The notes under the pieces: generated by a model | Databases searched by the model: none | What the model saw: the letters and a program-made list of their open reading frames with translations, nothing else | Told to the model about the DNA's origin: nothing | Assembly (NCBI RefSeq): GCF_014145225.1 | Contig: NZ_JABVCQ010000002.1 | Location: 97,208 to 161,207, forward strand | DNA: 64,000 nucleotides | From: Thiospirillum jenense | Lineage (GTDB): Bacteria; Pseudomonadota; Gammaproteobacteria; Chromatiales; Chromatiaceae | Direction: 5' to 3' | Part shown: positions 35,869 to 45,938 of the stretch, in pieces | Position numbering within the stretch: the stretch's first letter is position 1 | Layout of the letters: every line of letters starts with the position of its first letter | Program-made: the position numbers and the translations under genes

Positions 35869-36782
35869 CGTCCCCGGCGATCACCTAATACTTCACCATT
35901 ATAGATACACCGAATATGAAACTGTGGTTTAGTCTCCATATTCCAATTACAATTTTCCTGCGCTTGTTGGCGAGTATAGCGATGTTTTGGGCCGGGATCG
36001 GGACTAGAAACTAGTTTGCCATCAAAATAAAGTTCATAACCAACGCCGGGTTGTGCGGTGCGCCCCGGGCGATCACCTAATACTTCACCATTATAAACAC
36101 AGCGAATATGAAACTGCGGTTTAGTCTCCATATTCCAATCGCAATTTTCCTGTGCTTGTTGGCGGGTATAACGCTTATCTGGACCGGGATCGGGACTAGA
36201 AACTAATTTGCCGTCAAAATAGAGTTCATAACCAACCGTATTATTTGCTGACGCGGCAGCGCAAATAATAAATCCGCGTTCGTGAATAAAGGCATGTGTC
36301 CCACAGGTCATGCCAGAAATTAATTGCTCAACAGAAAAATCGCTGCCAATGCTGCCGTTAGGAATAGTGAAAACTGGACTGGGGGATGGCGTACAATTTG
36401 GTGTAATACCGGCGCTAATGATTTGACGCGCCCCACCTGCATTAAATGCAATACGCGCTATGCCACCAATTCCACCATGCACCCATAATTGATACGCGCC
36501 GGGTGCTAATGTCCATTGTTGTACCGGCACATTATTAGGTGCAGTTGATTCAGAGCCATCCCGATTAATCATATAGCTCTGTACCAGTACTTGATTATTA
36601 CCACAGGTCGCTTGACCATAATTGGGTTGTGCGATGGGTTCACCGCAATTGGTGACGCCATGTGGACAAACGACGGCGTCATCATCGAATGGCGATTGCC
36701 GCGCAATGGCGCTTGAACTGGTGATTAATGCCAAAATGGAAAGTAGTTTCACGCTTAATTGATGGTAACGTGTTTGTTGCAT
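35865..36782 (-). CDS. Secreted protein with two tandem ~64-residue modules
   Basis: About 305 residues from the ATG ending at 36782, chosen because AGAGG precedes it at nine bases. Signal peptide to about SAIARQS. The middle (residues ~30-185) has paired cysteines and no recognised domain. Two near-identical modules follow, each VGYELYFDGKLVSSPDPGP...RYTRQQAQENC-WN...FHIRC-YNGEVLGDR. The same module appears a third time in the next gene. Two conserved cysteines per module could form a disulfide. Function unknown; co-expressed with the PAN-like protein. Confidence 0.75.
   Translation of the reverse strand: MQQTRYHQLSVKLLSILALITSSSAIARQSPFDDDAVVCPHGVTNCGEPIAQPNYGQATCGNNQVLVQSYMINRDGSESTAPNNVPVQQWTLAPGAYQLWVHGGIGGIARIAFNAGGARQIISAGITPNCTPSPSPVFTIPNGSIGSDFSVEQLISGMTCGTHAFIHERGFIICAAASANNTVGYELYFDGKLVSSPDPGPDKRYTRQQAQENCDWNMETKPQFHIRCVYNGEVLGDRPGRTAQPGVGYELYFDGKLVSSPDPGPKHRYTRQQAQENCNWNMETKPQFHIRCIYNGEVLGDRRGR
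35874..36240 (-). repeat. Tandem duplication of a 192-base coding module
   Basis: GATCACC at 35879 and at 36071 begin two nearly identical units with a period of 192 bases (64 codons). The diverged third unit lies at about 35565-35740 in the next gene. High DNA identity of the first two shows recent duplication. Confidence 0.8.
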
Positions 36783-36853
36783 GATCATTAACCTCTGTTG
36801 TTCAGATAATTTCAACAAAATCTATCATAAATTACCCGCCGCAATTAAACAAG

Positions 36854-37375
36854 TCATTTGCAATTATCATTGATTTGTTGCTGCGTTTGCGTGATGAGCG
36901 CCTCACGTTCAGCCGCGCTGGGATAATTTTTTTTACCATCAGGCATAATCAGTGCCCGATCACCCAGTTGCTCGATCTTTTCTAAATTCTCGCGGGCAAT
37001 CGTGCAGTTTTTAGCAAAAATATCGGCATATTTTTGCATTTTTTTATCAGCAGAACTGGCTGAATTTTGCGATTTATTATTGTTTTTTAATGACTGTTGC
37101 AAGCGTTGCTGCGCCGCTTGTTTATCCGCTTCACTCGGCCCCGGCACGGCGTTAATTGGCTCGGCTTGTTGCCCAACGGGCGGCGTTTGACTATAGACAA
37201 CCACGCCCTGTTCATTCACATAACGATACATGGTATCGGCAGGTAATAAGACCGGCAAAATGAATAAAATAAGTAATAATAGCCCTACCGGCGAGCAATG
37301 CTGCGAACGGACTATCGGTGGCGGCGGTGGAAGTTTTTGGCGAGTAATTTTAATGCTGATGGTAACTGTCATCAT
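36854..37375 (-). CDS. DUF4124-domain protein, membrane-anchored
   Basis: 173 residues. A proline-rich cytoplasmic start (PPPPPIV) is followed by one membrane segment (~29-46, VGLLLLILFILPVLLPA), then a DUF4124 module (MYRYVNEQGVVVYSQTPP, ~49-66) and a helical charged C-terminus with two Cys (KNCTIARENLEK and DNCK). DUF4124 proteins are common periplasmic proteins of unknown function in gammaproteobacteria. Start overlaps the hldE stop (ATGA), implying translational coupling. Confidence 0.85.
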   Translation of the reverse strand: MMTVTISIKITRQKLPPPPPIVRSQHCSPVGLLLLILFILPVLLPADTMYRYVNEQGVVVYSQTPPVGQQAEPINAVPGPSEADKQAAQQRLQQSLKNNNKSQNSASSADKKMQKYADIFAKNCTIARENLEKIEQLGDRALIMPDGKKNYPSAAEREALITQTQQQINDNCK

Positions 37376-38883
37376 TCAATTCCTGTTTCAGTGTGACTGA
37401 GACGTGCAATTAATGCACTGCTGCTGCGCCCGGCAAGCAATGGAATTAATACTAATTGTCCATTCCACGCTTTGATTTCGTTGGCACCGACCACCTGCTC
37501 GGGGCGGTAATCCGCACCCTTGACTAATACGTCAGGTTGTAATGCAACAATCAATTCCAATGGCGTGGGTTGATTAAAGATGACAACGGCATCAACCACA
37601 GCTAATGCGGCCAGCACTTGGGCGCGATCTTGTTCAGTCACGATTGGACGCGACTCACCTTTTAATTGCTGCACCGAATGATCGCTATTCAACCCAATAA
37701 TTAACCGCTGGCCATGCTGCCGCGCCTGTTCTAAATAACTGACGTGGCCGGCGTGTAATAGATCAAAGCAACCGTTAGTAAAAACAATGCGCTCACCTTG
37801 ACGGCGCCACTGTTGCACCAACGGTAATAATTCATTTAAACTGCAAACCTTGTTGATTTGCCCGCCGCCCGCTTGATCTATTTGATTTTCTGAATTGATC
37901 TCATTCAGCACGGCGGCGAGTAATTCGGGGCGGGTTAATTGCGCAGTGCCTAAATGACCGACCACCACGCCGCCGCCGAGATTGGCTAATTGCGCGCTGG
38001 CGAATGCCGACCAGCCGGCGCTGTGGGCAATGGTGAACACGGCGATCACGGTGTCGCCCGCGCCGGACACGTCAAATACCTCGCGGGCGCGGGCGGGAAT
38101 GCGCCGCACCCCGTCGGCATCGCACAACGCCATGCCCAATTCGCCGAGTGTGACCAGCACCGCCGTCACGTCCAATTCGCGCCGTAACCCCTTGGCTGCG
38201 TTCAATAATTTGTCCAGATCGCCCAGCGCCACGCCCGTCGCTGCCGCCAATTCAGCGCGATTTGGCGTCAACACCGTCGCGCCGCGATACCGCCCAAAAT
38301 CCGTACCTTTCGGGTCAACCAGCACCGGCAACGCGGCCGCCCGCGCTTGAGCAATCACCTGCTGACAAATGGCCGTATTTAACACCCCTTTGGCATAATC
38401 TGACAGCACTATTGCGTCACAGTCTGCCAACTTGGCCGCAGTGGCCGACAATATTTGTGCCAGCGCCGCAGCTGACAGCGGCTGCGTCATTTCCTGATCG
38501 AGCCGCAGCATTTGCTGATGTTGGCTAATCACGCGGGTTTTGGTGGTGGTTGGACGTGTCGCGTCGGTCAATAACGCGGTCGTGTCAATGCCGGCCGCGG
38601 TCAGTTGCTGGCGCAGTTCGATTGCCGCCGCGTCATCTCCAGTCATGCCAATGACTGCCACCTGCGCGCCGAGGCTGGCTAAATTGCGGGCGACGTTGGC
38701 CGCGCCGCCGGCGACGGCAGTGTCACGTTGTACGCGCACGATGGGGACGGGGGCTTCGGGTGAGATGCGGCTGACCTCGCCCCACAGGTAGCGGTCGAGC
38801 ATCAGGTCGCCAATTACGATCACGCGCTGCCGGTTGAAGCCGCTGCGGATGTGGTCAATCAAGCGGTTGGGGTCGTTAAACAT
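37372..38883 (-). CDS. hldE: Bifunctional heptose 7-phosphate kinase / heptose 1-phosphate adenylyltransferase
   Basis: Makes ADP-heptose for the lipopolysaccharide inner core. The N-terminal ribokinase-like domain has the sugar motif GGAANVARNLASLGA and the catalytic/anion-hole motif DVSGAGDTV (~275). The C-terminal nucleotidyltransferase domain begins near 360 with FTNGCFDLLHAGHVSYLEQA. About 503 residues from ATG at 38883; the family is usually ~475, the excess being the linker between domains (NEINSENQIDQAGGGQINK). The kinase half is GC-rich, the transferase half AT-richer. Confidence 0.96.
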   Translation of the reverse strand: MFNDPNRLIDHIRSGFNRQRVIVIGDLMLDRYLWGEVSRISPEAPVPIVRVQRDTAVAGGAANVARNLASLGAQVAVIGMTGDDAAAIELRQQLTAAGIDTTALLTDATRPTTTKTRVISQHQQMLRLDQEMTQPLSAAALAQILSATAAKLADCDAIVLSDYAKGVLNTAICQQVIAQARAAALPVLVDPKGTDFGRYRGATVLTPNRAELAAATGVALGDLDKLLNAAKGLRRELDVTAVLVTLGELGMALCDADGVRRIPARAREVFDVSGAGDTVIAVFTIAHSAGWSAFASAQLANLGGGVVVGHLGTAQLTRPELLAAVLNEINSENQIDQAGGGQINKVCSLNELLPLVQQWRRQGERIVFTNGCFDLLHAGHVSYLEQARQHGQRLIIGLNSDHSVQQLKGESRPIVTEQDRAQVLAALAVVDAVVIFNQPTPLELIVALQPDVLVKGADYRPEQVVGANEIKAWNGQLVLIPLLAGRSSSALIARLSHTETGIE

Positions 38884-38957
38884 GAACAATTACTGTTATA
38901 ATACGGTTAATTGCCGTGACGTTGCGTTGATAGTTGTTTATTGAAGTGAATTGTAAC

Positions 38958-39623
38958 ATGCCCGCTGATAGCATTAGTATTGCCTTTGATATGATCTTGG
39001 ATGAGATTGATAGCGTGATTGGTGATGTGAATACGCAGGGCGCTGCTTTTTTGCGGCAAAACGAATATGCGCAGGCAAAAACTGCGATTGCGGCGGGTGA
39101 AAATCTCGGGGCATTTCGGAATAAATTAGCGGCGCTGAAACACGAATGGATCACGGAATTAGACGAGGCGACGCGGCAGCGGGTACAATTGAAAAATGCG
39201 GTGGAATCAGCGGGCGAATCAATTGATGAAGATGACGGTGATGATGCCGATCAGCATGATAACGCTGATGAGTTACCCGATGAATGGCCGTTAATGACTC
39301 AACTCACGCCATTCAATCATAAAAGCCCTAAAACAATTCTGGTGGTGAAATTTGCCGATGGCGCGGTGATTTATGAAAAGAAAGCATCAGATACCTTTGC
39401 GCAAGTAATTAAAAAATTGGGTTGGCAGCGCGTCGCGGCACTCAATTTTGCATTCGGTAAAGCGCCCTTGATTAGCAAACAAAAACTCGATACTGTTAAT
39501 CAAGTCAACATCGGCCAGTGTTTTGTCACCACCCACAGTAGTACGGATGCCAAGCGCCGTTTATTATTGAAAATTGCGCAGGCGTTGAACGAGAATTTCT
39601 CGGTTGATATTGTCAAGCCGTGA
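38958..39623 (+). CDS. Unknown protein with acidic linker
   Basis: About 221 residues from ATG at 38958 (MPADSISIAFDMILDEID); eight additional codons upstream are possible. Helical N-terminal part (~1-90), a strongly acidic linker (SIDEDDGDDADQHDNADELPDE, split around residue 100), and a compact C-terminal part starting PKTILVVKFADGAVIYEKKA with later FVTTHSSTDAKRRLLLKIAQAL. I do not recognise a family. The C-terminal part reads like a small alpha/beta protein-binding or DNA-associated domain. It is divergent from hldE and 83 bases before hisD. Confidence 0.7.
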   Translation: MPADSISIAFDMILDEIDSVIGDVNTQGAAFLRQNEYAQAKTAIAAGENLGAFRNKLAALKHEWITELDEATRQRVQLKNAVESAGESIDEDDGDDADQHDNADELPDEWPLMTQLTPFNHKSPKTILVVKFADGAVIYEKKASDTFAQVIKKLGWQRVAALNFAFGKAPLISKQKLDTVNQVNIGQCFVTTHSSTDAKRRLLLKIAQALNENFSVDIVKP

Positions 39624-39706
39624 ACCCATTTAACGTCAATCTGCATTTCCATCTAATCACCCAACCACCCATTTTTAATCACCCAACCGCCGTCAAGTGA
39701 ATCACC

Positions 39707-41002
39707 ATGTTTGAATTAACTCGCCTCACCACCGCTGCCGCTGATTTCACGCAACGATTAGATCAATTATTAGCTTGGGAAAGCGTTGCCGACGCCCGCG
39801 TGCAACAGGTGGTTGACACCATCATTGCCGACGTGCGCTGCAATGGCGATGTTGCGCTGTGCGATTACACCGCCCGCTTTGACGGCTGGACACCGGAAAA
39901 TGCCGCTGCGTTGGAATTGCCGCAAAGCCGCTGGACTGCCGCGCTGGCCGCCATTCCCGCCGACCAGCGCACCGCGTTGGAGACCGCCGCGGCGCGCATT
40001 CGGGCGTATGCCGAGCATCAACGGCTGGCAAGTTGGGCGTACACGGACACCGACGGGACGCTGTTGGGGCAGCAGGTGACGCCGCTGGATCGCGTGGGGT
40101 TATACGTCCCCGGCGGCAAGGCGGCGTATCCGTCTTCGGTATTAATGAATGCTATTCCCGCGAAAGTGGCCGGCGTGGCGGAGTTAATCATGGTGGTGCC
40201 GACGCCGAATGGTGAAGTTAATTCACTGGTATTAGCGGCGGCGGCGATTGCGGGAATAGATCGCGCCTTTGCCATTGGCGGTGCGCAAGCAATTGCGGCA
40301 TTGGCCTATGGTACGGAGCGGGTGCCGGCGGTTGATAAAATTGTTGGCCCCGGCAATAGTTATGTCGCCACTGCAAAACGCGCTGTATTCGGGCAAGTTG
40401 GCATTGACATGATTGCCGGTCCCTCGGAGATTTTAATTATCTGTGATGGTCAAACTAATCCCGATTGGATTGCGATGGATTTATTTTCGCAAGCCGAACA
40501 TGATGAAGATGCGCAGGCGTTGTTAATTGCGTGGGATGACAATTATTTAGATCAGGTGGCGGCGAGTATTGAGCGGTTATTACCGCAGATGGAGCGGCGA
40601 TCAATAATTGAACCGGCCTTGCAGCGGCGCGGCGGGTTTATTCTAGCGCGTGATCTGGACGAGGCGATTTCTATTGCTAATCACATTGCCGCCGAGCATT
40701 TGGAATTATCAGTTGATAATCCGCAAGCAGTGGCTGCGCGTATTCGCCATGCCGGCGCAATTTTCATGGGTCGCCATACGCCCGAGGCATTGGGTGATTA
40801 TTGCGCTGGGGCGAATCATGTATTACCAACCTCGCGCACGGCGCGCTTTTCATCACCATTGGGCGTGTATGATTTTCAAAAGCGCTCTAGTTTAATTATG
40901 GCGTCACCCAATAGCGCCGCGCAATTAGCGCCAATTGCATCCGTGCTGGCGCGGGGGGAAGGATTAACTGCCCATGCGCAATCGGCGGAGTATCGTGGTT
41001 AA
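39707..41002 (+). CDS. hisD: Histidinol dehydrogenase
   Basis: Catalyses the last two oxidations of histidine synthesis (histidinol to histidine, NAD-dependent, zinc enzyme). 431 residues, typical. Motifs: [47 protein letters not shown], the zinc-site region [22 protein letters not shown], and [13 protein letters not shown]. No other his gene is adjacent, so the pathway genes are dispersed. The first 400 bases are GC-rich and the rest AT-richer. Confidence 0.97.
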   Translation: MFELTRLTTAAADFTQRLDQLLAWESVADARVQQVVDTIIADVRCNGDVALCDYTARFDGWTPENAAALELPQSRWTAALAAIPADQRTALETAAARIRAYAEHQRLASWAYTDTDGTLLGQQVTPLDRVGLYVPGGKAAYPSSVLMNAIPAKVAGVAELIMVVPTPNGEVNSLVLAAAAIAGIDRAFAIGGAQAIAALAYGTERVPAVDKIVGPGNSYVATAKRAVFGQVGIDMIAGPSEILIICDGQTNPDWIAMDLFSQAEHDEDAQALLIAWDDNYLDQVAASIERLLPQMERRSIIEPALQRRGGFILARDLDEAISIANHIAAEHLELSVDNPQAVAARIRHAGAIFMGRHTPEALGDYCAGANHVLPTSRTARFSSPLGVYDFQKRSSLIMASPNSAAQLAPIASVLARGEGLTAHAQSAEYRG

Positions 41003-41064
41003 TTGCATGGCGTGACTAATTGATCGTTTTCCGCTTCGGCGTAAATAAAACCATTGCGCTAACA

Positions 41065-43521
41065 TCATGCTTTTTTAATCGGTTTGCCGCCCGCCAGCGG
41101 TTGTTTATCATGCAACTGCTGCTCAAATAGCGTATTCAAACGCCGGCATTCTTCAGTTTTAACGCGATCAATTTTATCAAACATTTCCCGCGTTTCTTCT
41201 TCAAAGCGGTTAATGAGTGGAAGCAATCCCGCCAAGCCAACCTGCTGAAGATGTTGTGTGAGTAGTGCCTGCATCGTTTGACGCTGACTGTGGTTGATTT
41301 GTTGTAATTGTTGCCACGCGGCATTTTGTGCCATTGGTTGCCCCTGACAACGCAATAACCATTGTTCTAATGGCGTCGGCAAGTATTGCATATCTTTTAA
41401 TGGCGTATGCTGACTGAGTTTTTCTAAAAAGGTATCTTTCATGCGCAGGAATTGTAATTTCACGAAATTGATTTCAAAGACTAATTGAATATTACACACC
41501 TGATCTAATGGACGTTTTAAAGCGTGGGTTTGCGCTGACACATTGACTAAATTGGCCACGCGCTGAGTAATTTGATCGCTTAACCGATAAACGTTTTCGG
41601 CAACATGATGATTATTTTGATTCGTGGCGGCTAATTGTTCAGTCACCCCATCCATTGCTGCCATTTGGGTTAATTGCTGTTGCGAAAACGTCCGCACTTC
41701 TTTTGCAAGTGTCAGCATATTATCCACATTACTACTAATTTCCTGTAATGCCATTTGGGTTTTTGCCGCTAATTGCCGCACTTCATCGGCCACCACGCCA
41801 AAACCTTTACCATGTTCACCCGCCCGCGCCGCTTCAATTGCCGCATTCAGCGCTAATAAATTGGTTTGCCCGGCGATGTCACTAATTGCCTGCGTTAAAC
41901 TTTGCATTCCGGCAACTTGATTAGTCATTTCCACAATGCGCATATCGCTATGGCGAATACCAGTGGTGATTTCTTCAATGGTGCAATTGGTTGAATTAAC
42001 CACCTGCGTTTGTGCATCGGTGGCGGTGCGCAATTGCGTCGCGGCGGTGTAAAGTTGTTGTGCATCCTGTTGCAACGTTTCACCCGTGCGTTGCACTAAT
42101 GCAATTAACTCTGAAATGCTCACGCCCAGCGTGTTAATCGAACTAATTAATGTGCCGAATTTACCGCTGTGCGTTTCGACATTCATTTGGGTACTAAAAT
42201 CAGAGCCGGCAAAAGTGAGAATTGCATCCAAGATTTTTTCAAAATTACTATTAGCTGATTCCAACATGGAATTCAGCATGGTTTTTAATTTTTCTAATTC
42301 CGAATGACTGGTTGAGCCTCGTACGCGATACGCATAAAACCCGGCCGTAACATGCTCCACCACTTCTTCGACTTCGGCAATTAACCGCCGATCATGTTCA
42401 AAGGTGGTTTGAGTTTGGTTGATATTGTCTTGAATCATACTGGCAATGTCGCCTAATTCATCCTGTTGTTTTATGTTTAATGGCGCAATTGTGGTTTGGT
42501 TGTGATTTAAATAGGCGAAAAACGCTTGCAACCCGGCTTTAATTTTTAATAAGGGACGTAAAATAATGGTTTGCAACCCTAGAAAAACGGCAACGACTGT
42601 AAAAATAATCATGCCTAAAATTAACATGAGATAAGAAACAACAATGTTTAAGGTTTGATCAATACCAGCTTGTAAAACCCGGCGCGGTTCACCGACGATG
42701 TGATAGCCAACCAACGTGCCGTTGATGTCTTTAATTGGTAAAAAGGTGGCAAAGAATTCTGGCGATACGATGTAGCCCTGACTGAGTAATGGTTCATAGT
42801 CCAAATGGCGGGCAAAATCTAATGTTGCATCGCTAAAAAACCGGTTGTTCATCACGACAAACTGATCAACTTGATGATTGTTTTTTACTTTTGGCACGGC
42901 GCGCTGTGTGTATTCGTTTAATAGCACTAGATAGAACTTACCTTCGGCTTCCAGATCACGGCTGACGCTCGCCAATCCTTGTAAAAACTCTAAACTGCCC
43001 ACCAATACTTTGTCATCAAAAATTGGCACAAGTGCGCGTAACATCAATCCCAATTCATCCAATTCAAAGACGACAAATCCTTTTTGTTCACGCTGCACCC
43101 GTACAACGCTGGAGCGTGATGGTTTTAAATTATCACCGTATAGATTGGGTTGCCAACTGCGAAAAAAAGAATGCAAATGTTGATCGTGCAAATGGATTTG
43201 AATGTTTTTGAAATTGCTATTGCGTTCGTAAAGTTTGCTAATTGCCTGAATGACCGTTTGTGCTTGCTCGCGGTGGGCGCTACTCAGTGCGTTAATAATA
43301 CCCGGATTAGCCGAAAAGGCCAGCGCATTGGTTAAACCAATATCCTCTTTTTTGGCGAGGTGTTGCTTGACTTCGGCAAGTAATTTTTGTTGGTGGTTTT
43401 TAATAGCTTGTTGTGTGAGGCTGTGTTTGACAGTTTGCGAATAAACCACGCCTAAAACCAGTGAAATACAGCCAATACCGGCAATGAGTAAAAATACTTT
43501 GGTGCGAACTGAATGCAACAT
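41065..43521 (-). CDS. Methyl-accepting chemotaxis protein, large, with C-terminal extension
   Basis: 818 residues. N-terminal helix (~8-28), a ~270-residue periplasmic sensor with double-Cache-like features ([59 protein letters not shown]), second helix (~290-315), HAMP, a long coiled coil, and the tip [27 protein letters not shown]. After the signalling domain there are ~140 more residues with [22 protein letters not shown] and INHSQRQTM, reminiscent of a CZB zinc-binding domain but lacking its Cys/His pattern. Isolated from other che genes. Confidence 0.92.
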   Translation of the reverse strand: MLHSVRTKVFLLIAGIGCISLVLGVVYSQTVKHSLTQQAIKNHQQKLLAEVKQHLAKKEDIGLTNALAFSANPGIINALSSAHREQAQTVIQAISKLYERNSNFKNIQIHLHDQHLHSFFRSWQPNLYGDNLKPSRSSVVRVQREQKGFVVFELDELGLMLRALVPIFDDKVLVGSLEFLQGLASVSRDLEAEGKFYLVLLNEYTQRAVPKVKNNHQVDQFVVMNNRFFSDATLDFARHLDYEPLLSQGYIVSPEFFATFLPIKDINGTLVGYHIVGEPRRVLQAGIDQTLNIVVSYLMLILGMIIFTVVAVFLGLQTIILRPLLKIKAGLQAFFAYLNHNQTTIAPLNIKQQDELGDIASMIQDNINQTQTTFEHDRRLIAEVEEVVEHVTAGFYAYRVRGSTSHSELEKLKTMLNSMLESANSNFEKILDAILTFAGSDFSTQMNVETHSGKFGTLISSINTLGVSISELIALVQRTGETLQQDAQQLYTAATQLRTATDAQTQVVNSTNCTIEEITTGIRHSDMRIVEMTNQVAGMQSLTQAISDIAGQTNLLALNAAIEAARAGEHGKGFGVVADEVRQLAAKTQMALQEISSNVDNMLTLAKEVRTFSQQQLTQMAAMDGVTEQLAATNQNNHHVAENVYRLSDQITQRVANLVNVSAQTHALKRPLDQVCNIQLVFEINFVKLQFLRMKDTFLEKLSQHTPLKDMQYLPTPLEQWLLRCQGQPMAQNAAWQQLQQINHSQRQTMQALLTQHLQQVGLAGLLPLINRFEEETREMFDKIDRVKTEECRRLNTLFEQQLHDKQPLAGGKPIKKA

Positions 43522-43757
43522 GTAGTTTCTCCCGGCATGAGTGATGGCTTGCTCAAGTCATTAAAATACGTCAATGGATTTAATTCGCATGATCGCGCTA
43601 CGAATCAATAACAATCAATCTACCTGCGGCATTTTACAAGCGGCAGTATTGAATAGATTGGCGAGTGAAAATTGCCCGAGTGATTGGCAAGCACGGTATT
43701 GACGTGACCATAAAATCAGCGCGTCACTGATTGATAACTCAACTCACAATTTGCGAA

Positions 43758-44039
43758 TTAACCACCCGTGACCGGCGGGAAAAATGCCACCTCGTCACCG
43801 TCGGCAAGTCGGGTTGTTGACGAGCCGAGCGCGTGATTGACGGCAACCAGCAAAACATGTTCCGGCGCAAATGCCGTCGCCCAGCACCCGCCCCGCCCCG
43901 CCAAATGCGCCCGCAGCGCCGCGACTGTTTCCAACATGTCCACGTCCGCGCCGCCCAGCACTTCATCACTGCACTGCACCTGTTCGCGCAGACTGGCAAA
44001 ATAACGCAGGTAAAATTTTGCTTGATTATTCAATGACAT
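43758..44039 (-). CDS. moaD: Molybdopterin synthase small subunit MoaD
   Basis: Ubiquitin-like sulfur carrier for the dithiolene of molybdopterin. 93 residues ending in FFPPVTGG: the C-terminal Gly-Gly is thiocarboxylated by MoeB and donates sulfur in the MoaE active site. The start FYLRYFASLREQVQCSDE is typical. No moaE or moaA is adjacent. The protein could serve molybdoenzymes; nitrogenase uses a different cofactor. Confidence 0.93.
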   Translation of the reverse strand: MSLNNQAKFYLRYFASLREQVQCSDEVLGGADVDMLETVAALRAHLAGRGGCWATAFAPEHVLLVAVNHALGSSTTRLADGDEVAFFPPVTGG

Positions 44040-44054
44040 GACCTCGGTTGATCG

Positions 44055-45062
44055 TCACTCGCCAGTCGGAGCGGCGGCGGGCGCTGACCAATCGTGCTGC
44101 GACCACGCCACCGTCACCAGTTGCGTCACCACCTGCTGGGCATCCAACCAGCGCGTCACCTGCGCCCGCCACGCTTGATAGCCGGCATCCGGATGCGCCG
44201 CCAAGGTCGCGGTCGCGGCTGACCAATTGCCGTCGCGCACCTGGGAGAGCGCCGCCTCCGCCGGCGTTCGGCGTTGTTCAAGTAGCGGCAGTTGCGCGTA
44301 AAAATCTGCCCAATTCAGCCGCCCAGTTTGCGCCGCGGTGATTAAATCGCTGTGTTGTTGTGTCAACTTGGCATTCAACCGCGCCAGCTCGTCACGCAGC
44401 GCCGCCGGGGTCGGGACAACTGGCGCGGCAAATGGCAATAACGGTTCCAGTTGCGCAGCACCTGGCCAAATGGTGCGCAGCGCGGCCAATTCGGGTGCAA
44501 ATGCTTGACCTTCCGCCAATTTTTTCGCAATGGTTTCAACCAGCACGAAGGCGACGAGGGCTTGCCGCTGACGTTCTGCAACGGTGACAGCGGGCGCGGG
44601 CGTGGACTGATTGACCGGCGCGTTCCAAATGTGACTGATCGCACTGCGCCACTGCTGCCAGTGATCTTGACCGCCGGGCGTGGTCAGCCAAAACCCAGTG
44701 GCGCTCACTAGCACGACGGTACTGACAGCGATACTGCGCCAGTGCCAGTGCGACGGCGGCGGGGTGAACGGGTTGGGGAGCGCCAGCAGTGGTGGACTGG
44801 ATTCCGCACTTGCACACGGTGGCGCAGCAGCCGTGTGCAGCGCCGCGCTTTCCAGTTCCACCATCAAGGTCAGCAGCCGGCGGTAGTCGCCCGCGACCAG
44901 GTGCAGCAGGCGCGGATCCCGACTGAGTAACAGGCACCAGCGTTGCTCGGGTTCGAGTTTGAGCAGCCAACTGAGCATTTCGGCACTTTCGGCTTCGGTG
45001 GCCACCTGACCAATGGCGATATGGGCGTCGAGGTCGAGCGTGTCTGCCCAGTGTGATTTCAT
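44055..45062 (-). CDS. Unknown single-pass membrane protein
   Basis: 335 residues. Cytoplasmic helical N-terminus (~1-95) with SWLLKLEPEQRWCLLLSRDPRLLHLVAGDY, one membrane helix (~108-127, IAVSTVVLVSATGFWLTT), and a long helical, Ala/Gln-rich C-terminal part in the periplasm. No enzyme motif. The N-terminal part looks like a small helical adaptor domain. It ends 15 bases before moaD, so co-transcription is likely. Function unknown. Confidence 0.7.
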   Translation of the reverse strand: MKSHWADTLDLDAHIAIGQVATEAESAEMLSWLLKLEPEQRWCLLLSRDPRLLHLVAGDYRRLLTLMVELESAALHTAAAPPCASAESSPPLLALPNPFTPPPSHWHWRSIAVSTVVLVSATGFWLTTPGGQDHWQQWRSAISHIWNAPVNQSTPAPAVTVAERQRQALVAFVLVETIAKKLAEGQAFAPELAALRTIWPGAAQLEPLLPFAAPVVPTPAALRDELARLNAKLTQQHSDLITAAQTGRLNWADFYAQLPLLEQRRTPAEAALSQVRDGNWSAATATLAAHPDAGYQAWRAQVTRWLDAQQVVTQLVTVAWSQHDWSAPAAAPTGE

Positions 45063-45128
45063 AACACGTCACCGCCGCCGCCGCATTGGTCAGCCAATTG
45101 CCGGTGGGGCGCACGGTGCGGGGCGCAG

Positions 45129-45887
45129 TTAATCGTGGTCATCGGCGGCATCATCCATTGCCTCGTCGCTGGATTCGGGTGGATTGCCGTCATACACGAG
45201 CGTTTTTCGCCGTTGGAGGTAGGCGTCGCGCAGAAAGCTGTAGCGGTCAAGCGCGGCGGAGTCAAACACGGCGTCGGCACTGAGTAAATCAGCGCGGCGA
45301 TCAACGGTGTGTAGCGCCACGCCACCCCAGTGCCAGTTGGAGTCCAAGTAGGTGAGCGGGTGCAGTTGAGTGCCGATGGCGAAACCAATGCTGTCGCGGA
45401 CGTTGCTGGGGCCGAGGACGGGTAGCACTAGGTACGGTCCCGTACCCATGCCCCAGTAGCCGAAGGTTTGCCCTAAATCTTCTTTGTAACTGGGAACGCC
45501 GAGGTTGGTGGCGACATCGAAAATACCCGCCACGCCGACGGTGCTGTTGACGGCAACGCGGCCTAAATCGGTGCTGGCGCGGGCGAGTTTGAATTGCAGC
45601 AAGTTGTTGATTGCTGAAGGAACGTCGGCTAGGTTGGCGAAGACGTTGCTGATGGAACGATCAACCACCGCCGGGCTGACGGCTTGATAACCCTTCGCCA
45701 GCGGTTTGAGTAACCAGCGGTCAAATTGGTGGTTAAACCGGAACATGGCGCGGTTGTAACCTTGCCAGGGGTCGCGGGGGTCTTGATATTGATCAGCGAC
45801 GCTGGCGCAGCCGCTGATCAAGGTGGCGCTGGCGATGATGCCAAGCAGAACGGAGCGGCGCAGCGGTGGGTGTGGGTGGCAGTGCAT
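45129..45887 (-). CDS. mlaA: Outer-membrane lipoprotein MlaA (VacJ)
   Basis: MlaA forms a ring in the outer membrane and removes mislocalised phospholipids from the outer leaflet, passing them to MlaC. 252 residues with a lipoprotein signal ending in lipobox LISGC, then the family block DPWQGYNRAMFRFNHQFD, AINNLLQFKL, GRVAVNSTVGVAGIFD and EDLGQTFGYWGMGTGPYLVLPVLGPS. No other mla genes are next to it, but MlaA is often unlinked. It lies behind nifZ in the same direction. Confidence 0.96.
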   Translation of the reverse strand: MHCHPHPPLRRSVLLGIIASATLISGCASVADQYQDPRDPWQGYNRAMFRFNHQFDRWLLKPLAKGYQAVSPAVVDRSISNVFANLADVPSAINNLLQFKLARASTDLGRVAVNSTVGVAGIFDVATNLGVPSYKEDLGQTFGYWGMGTGPYLVLPVLGPSNVRDSIGFAIGTQLHPLTYLDSNWHWGGVALHTVDRRADLLSADAVFDSAALDRYSFLRDAYLQRRKTLVYDGNPPESSDEAMDDAADDHD

Positions 45888-45938
45888 GATGGAGTCTCAC
45901 AACGAGTTACCAGTCGGTCGGATGCCGCAAGGATACAC

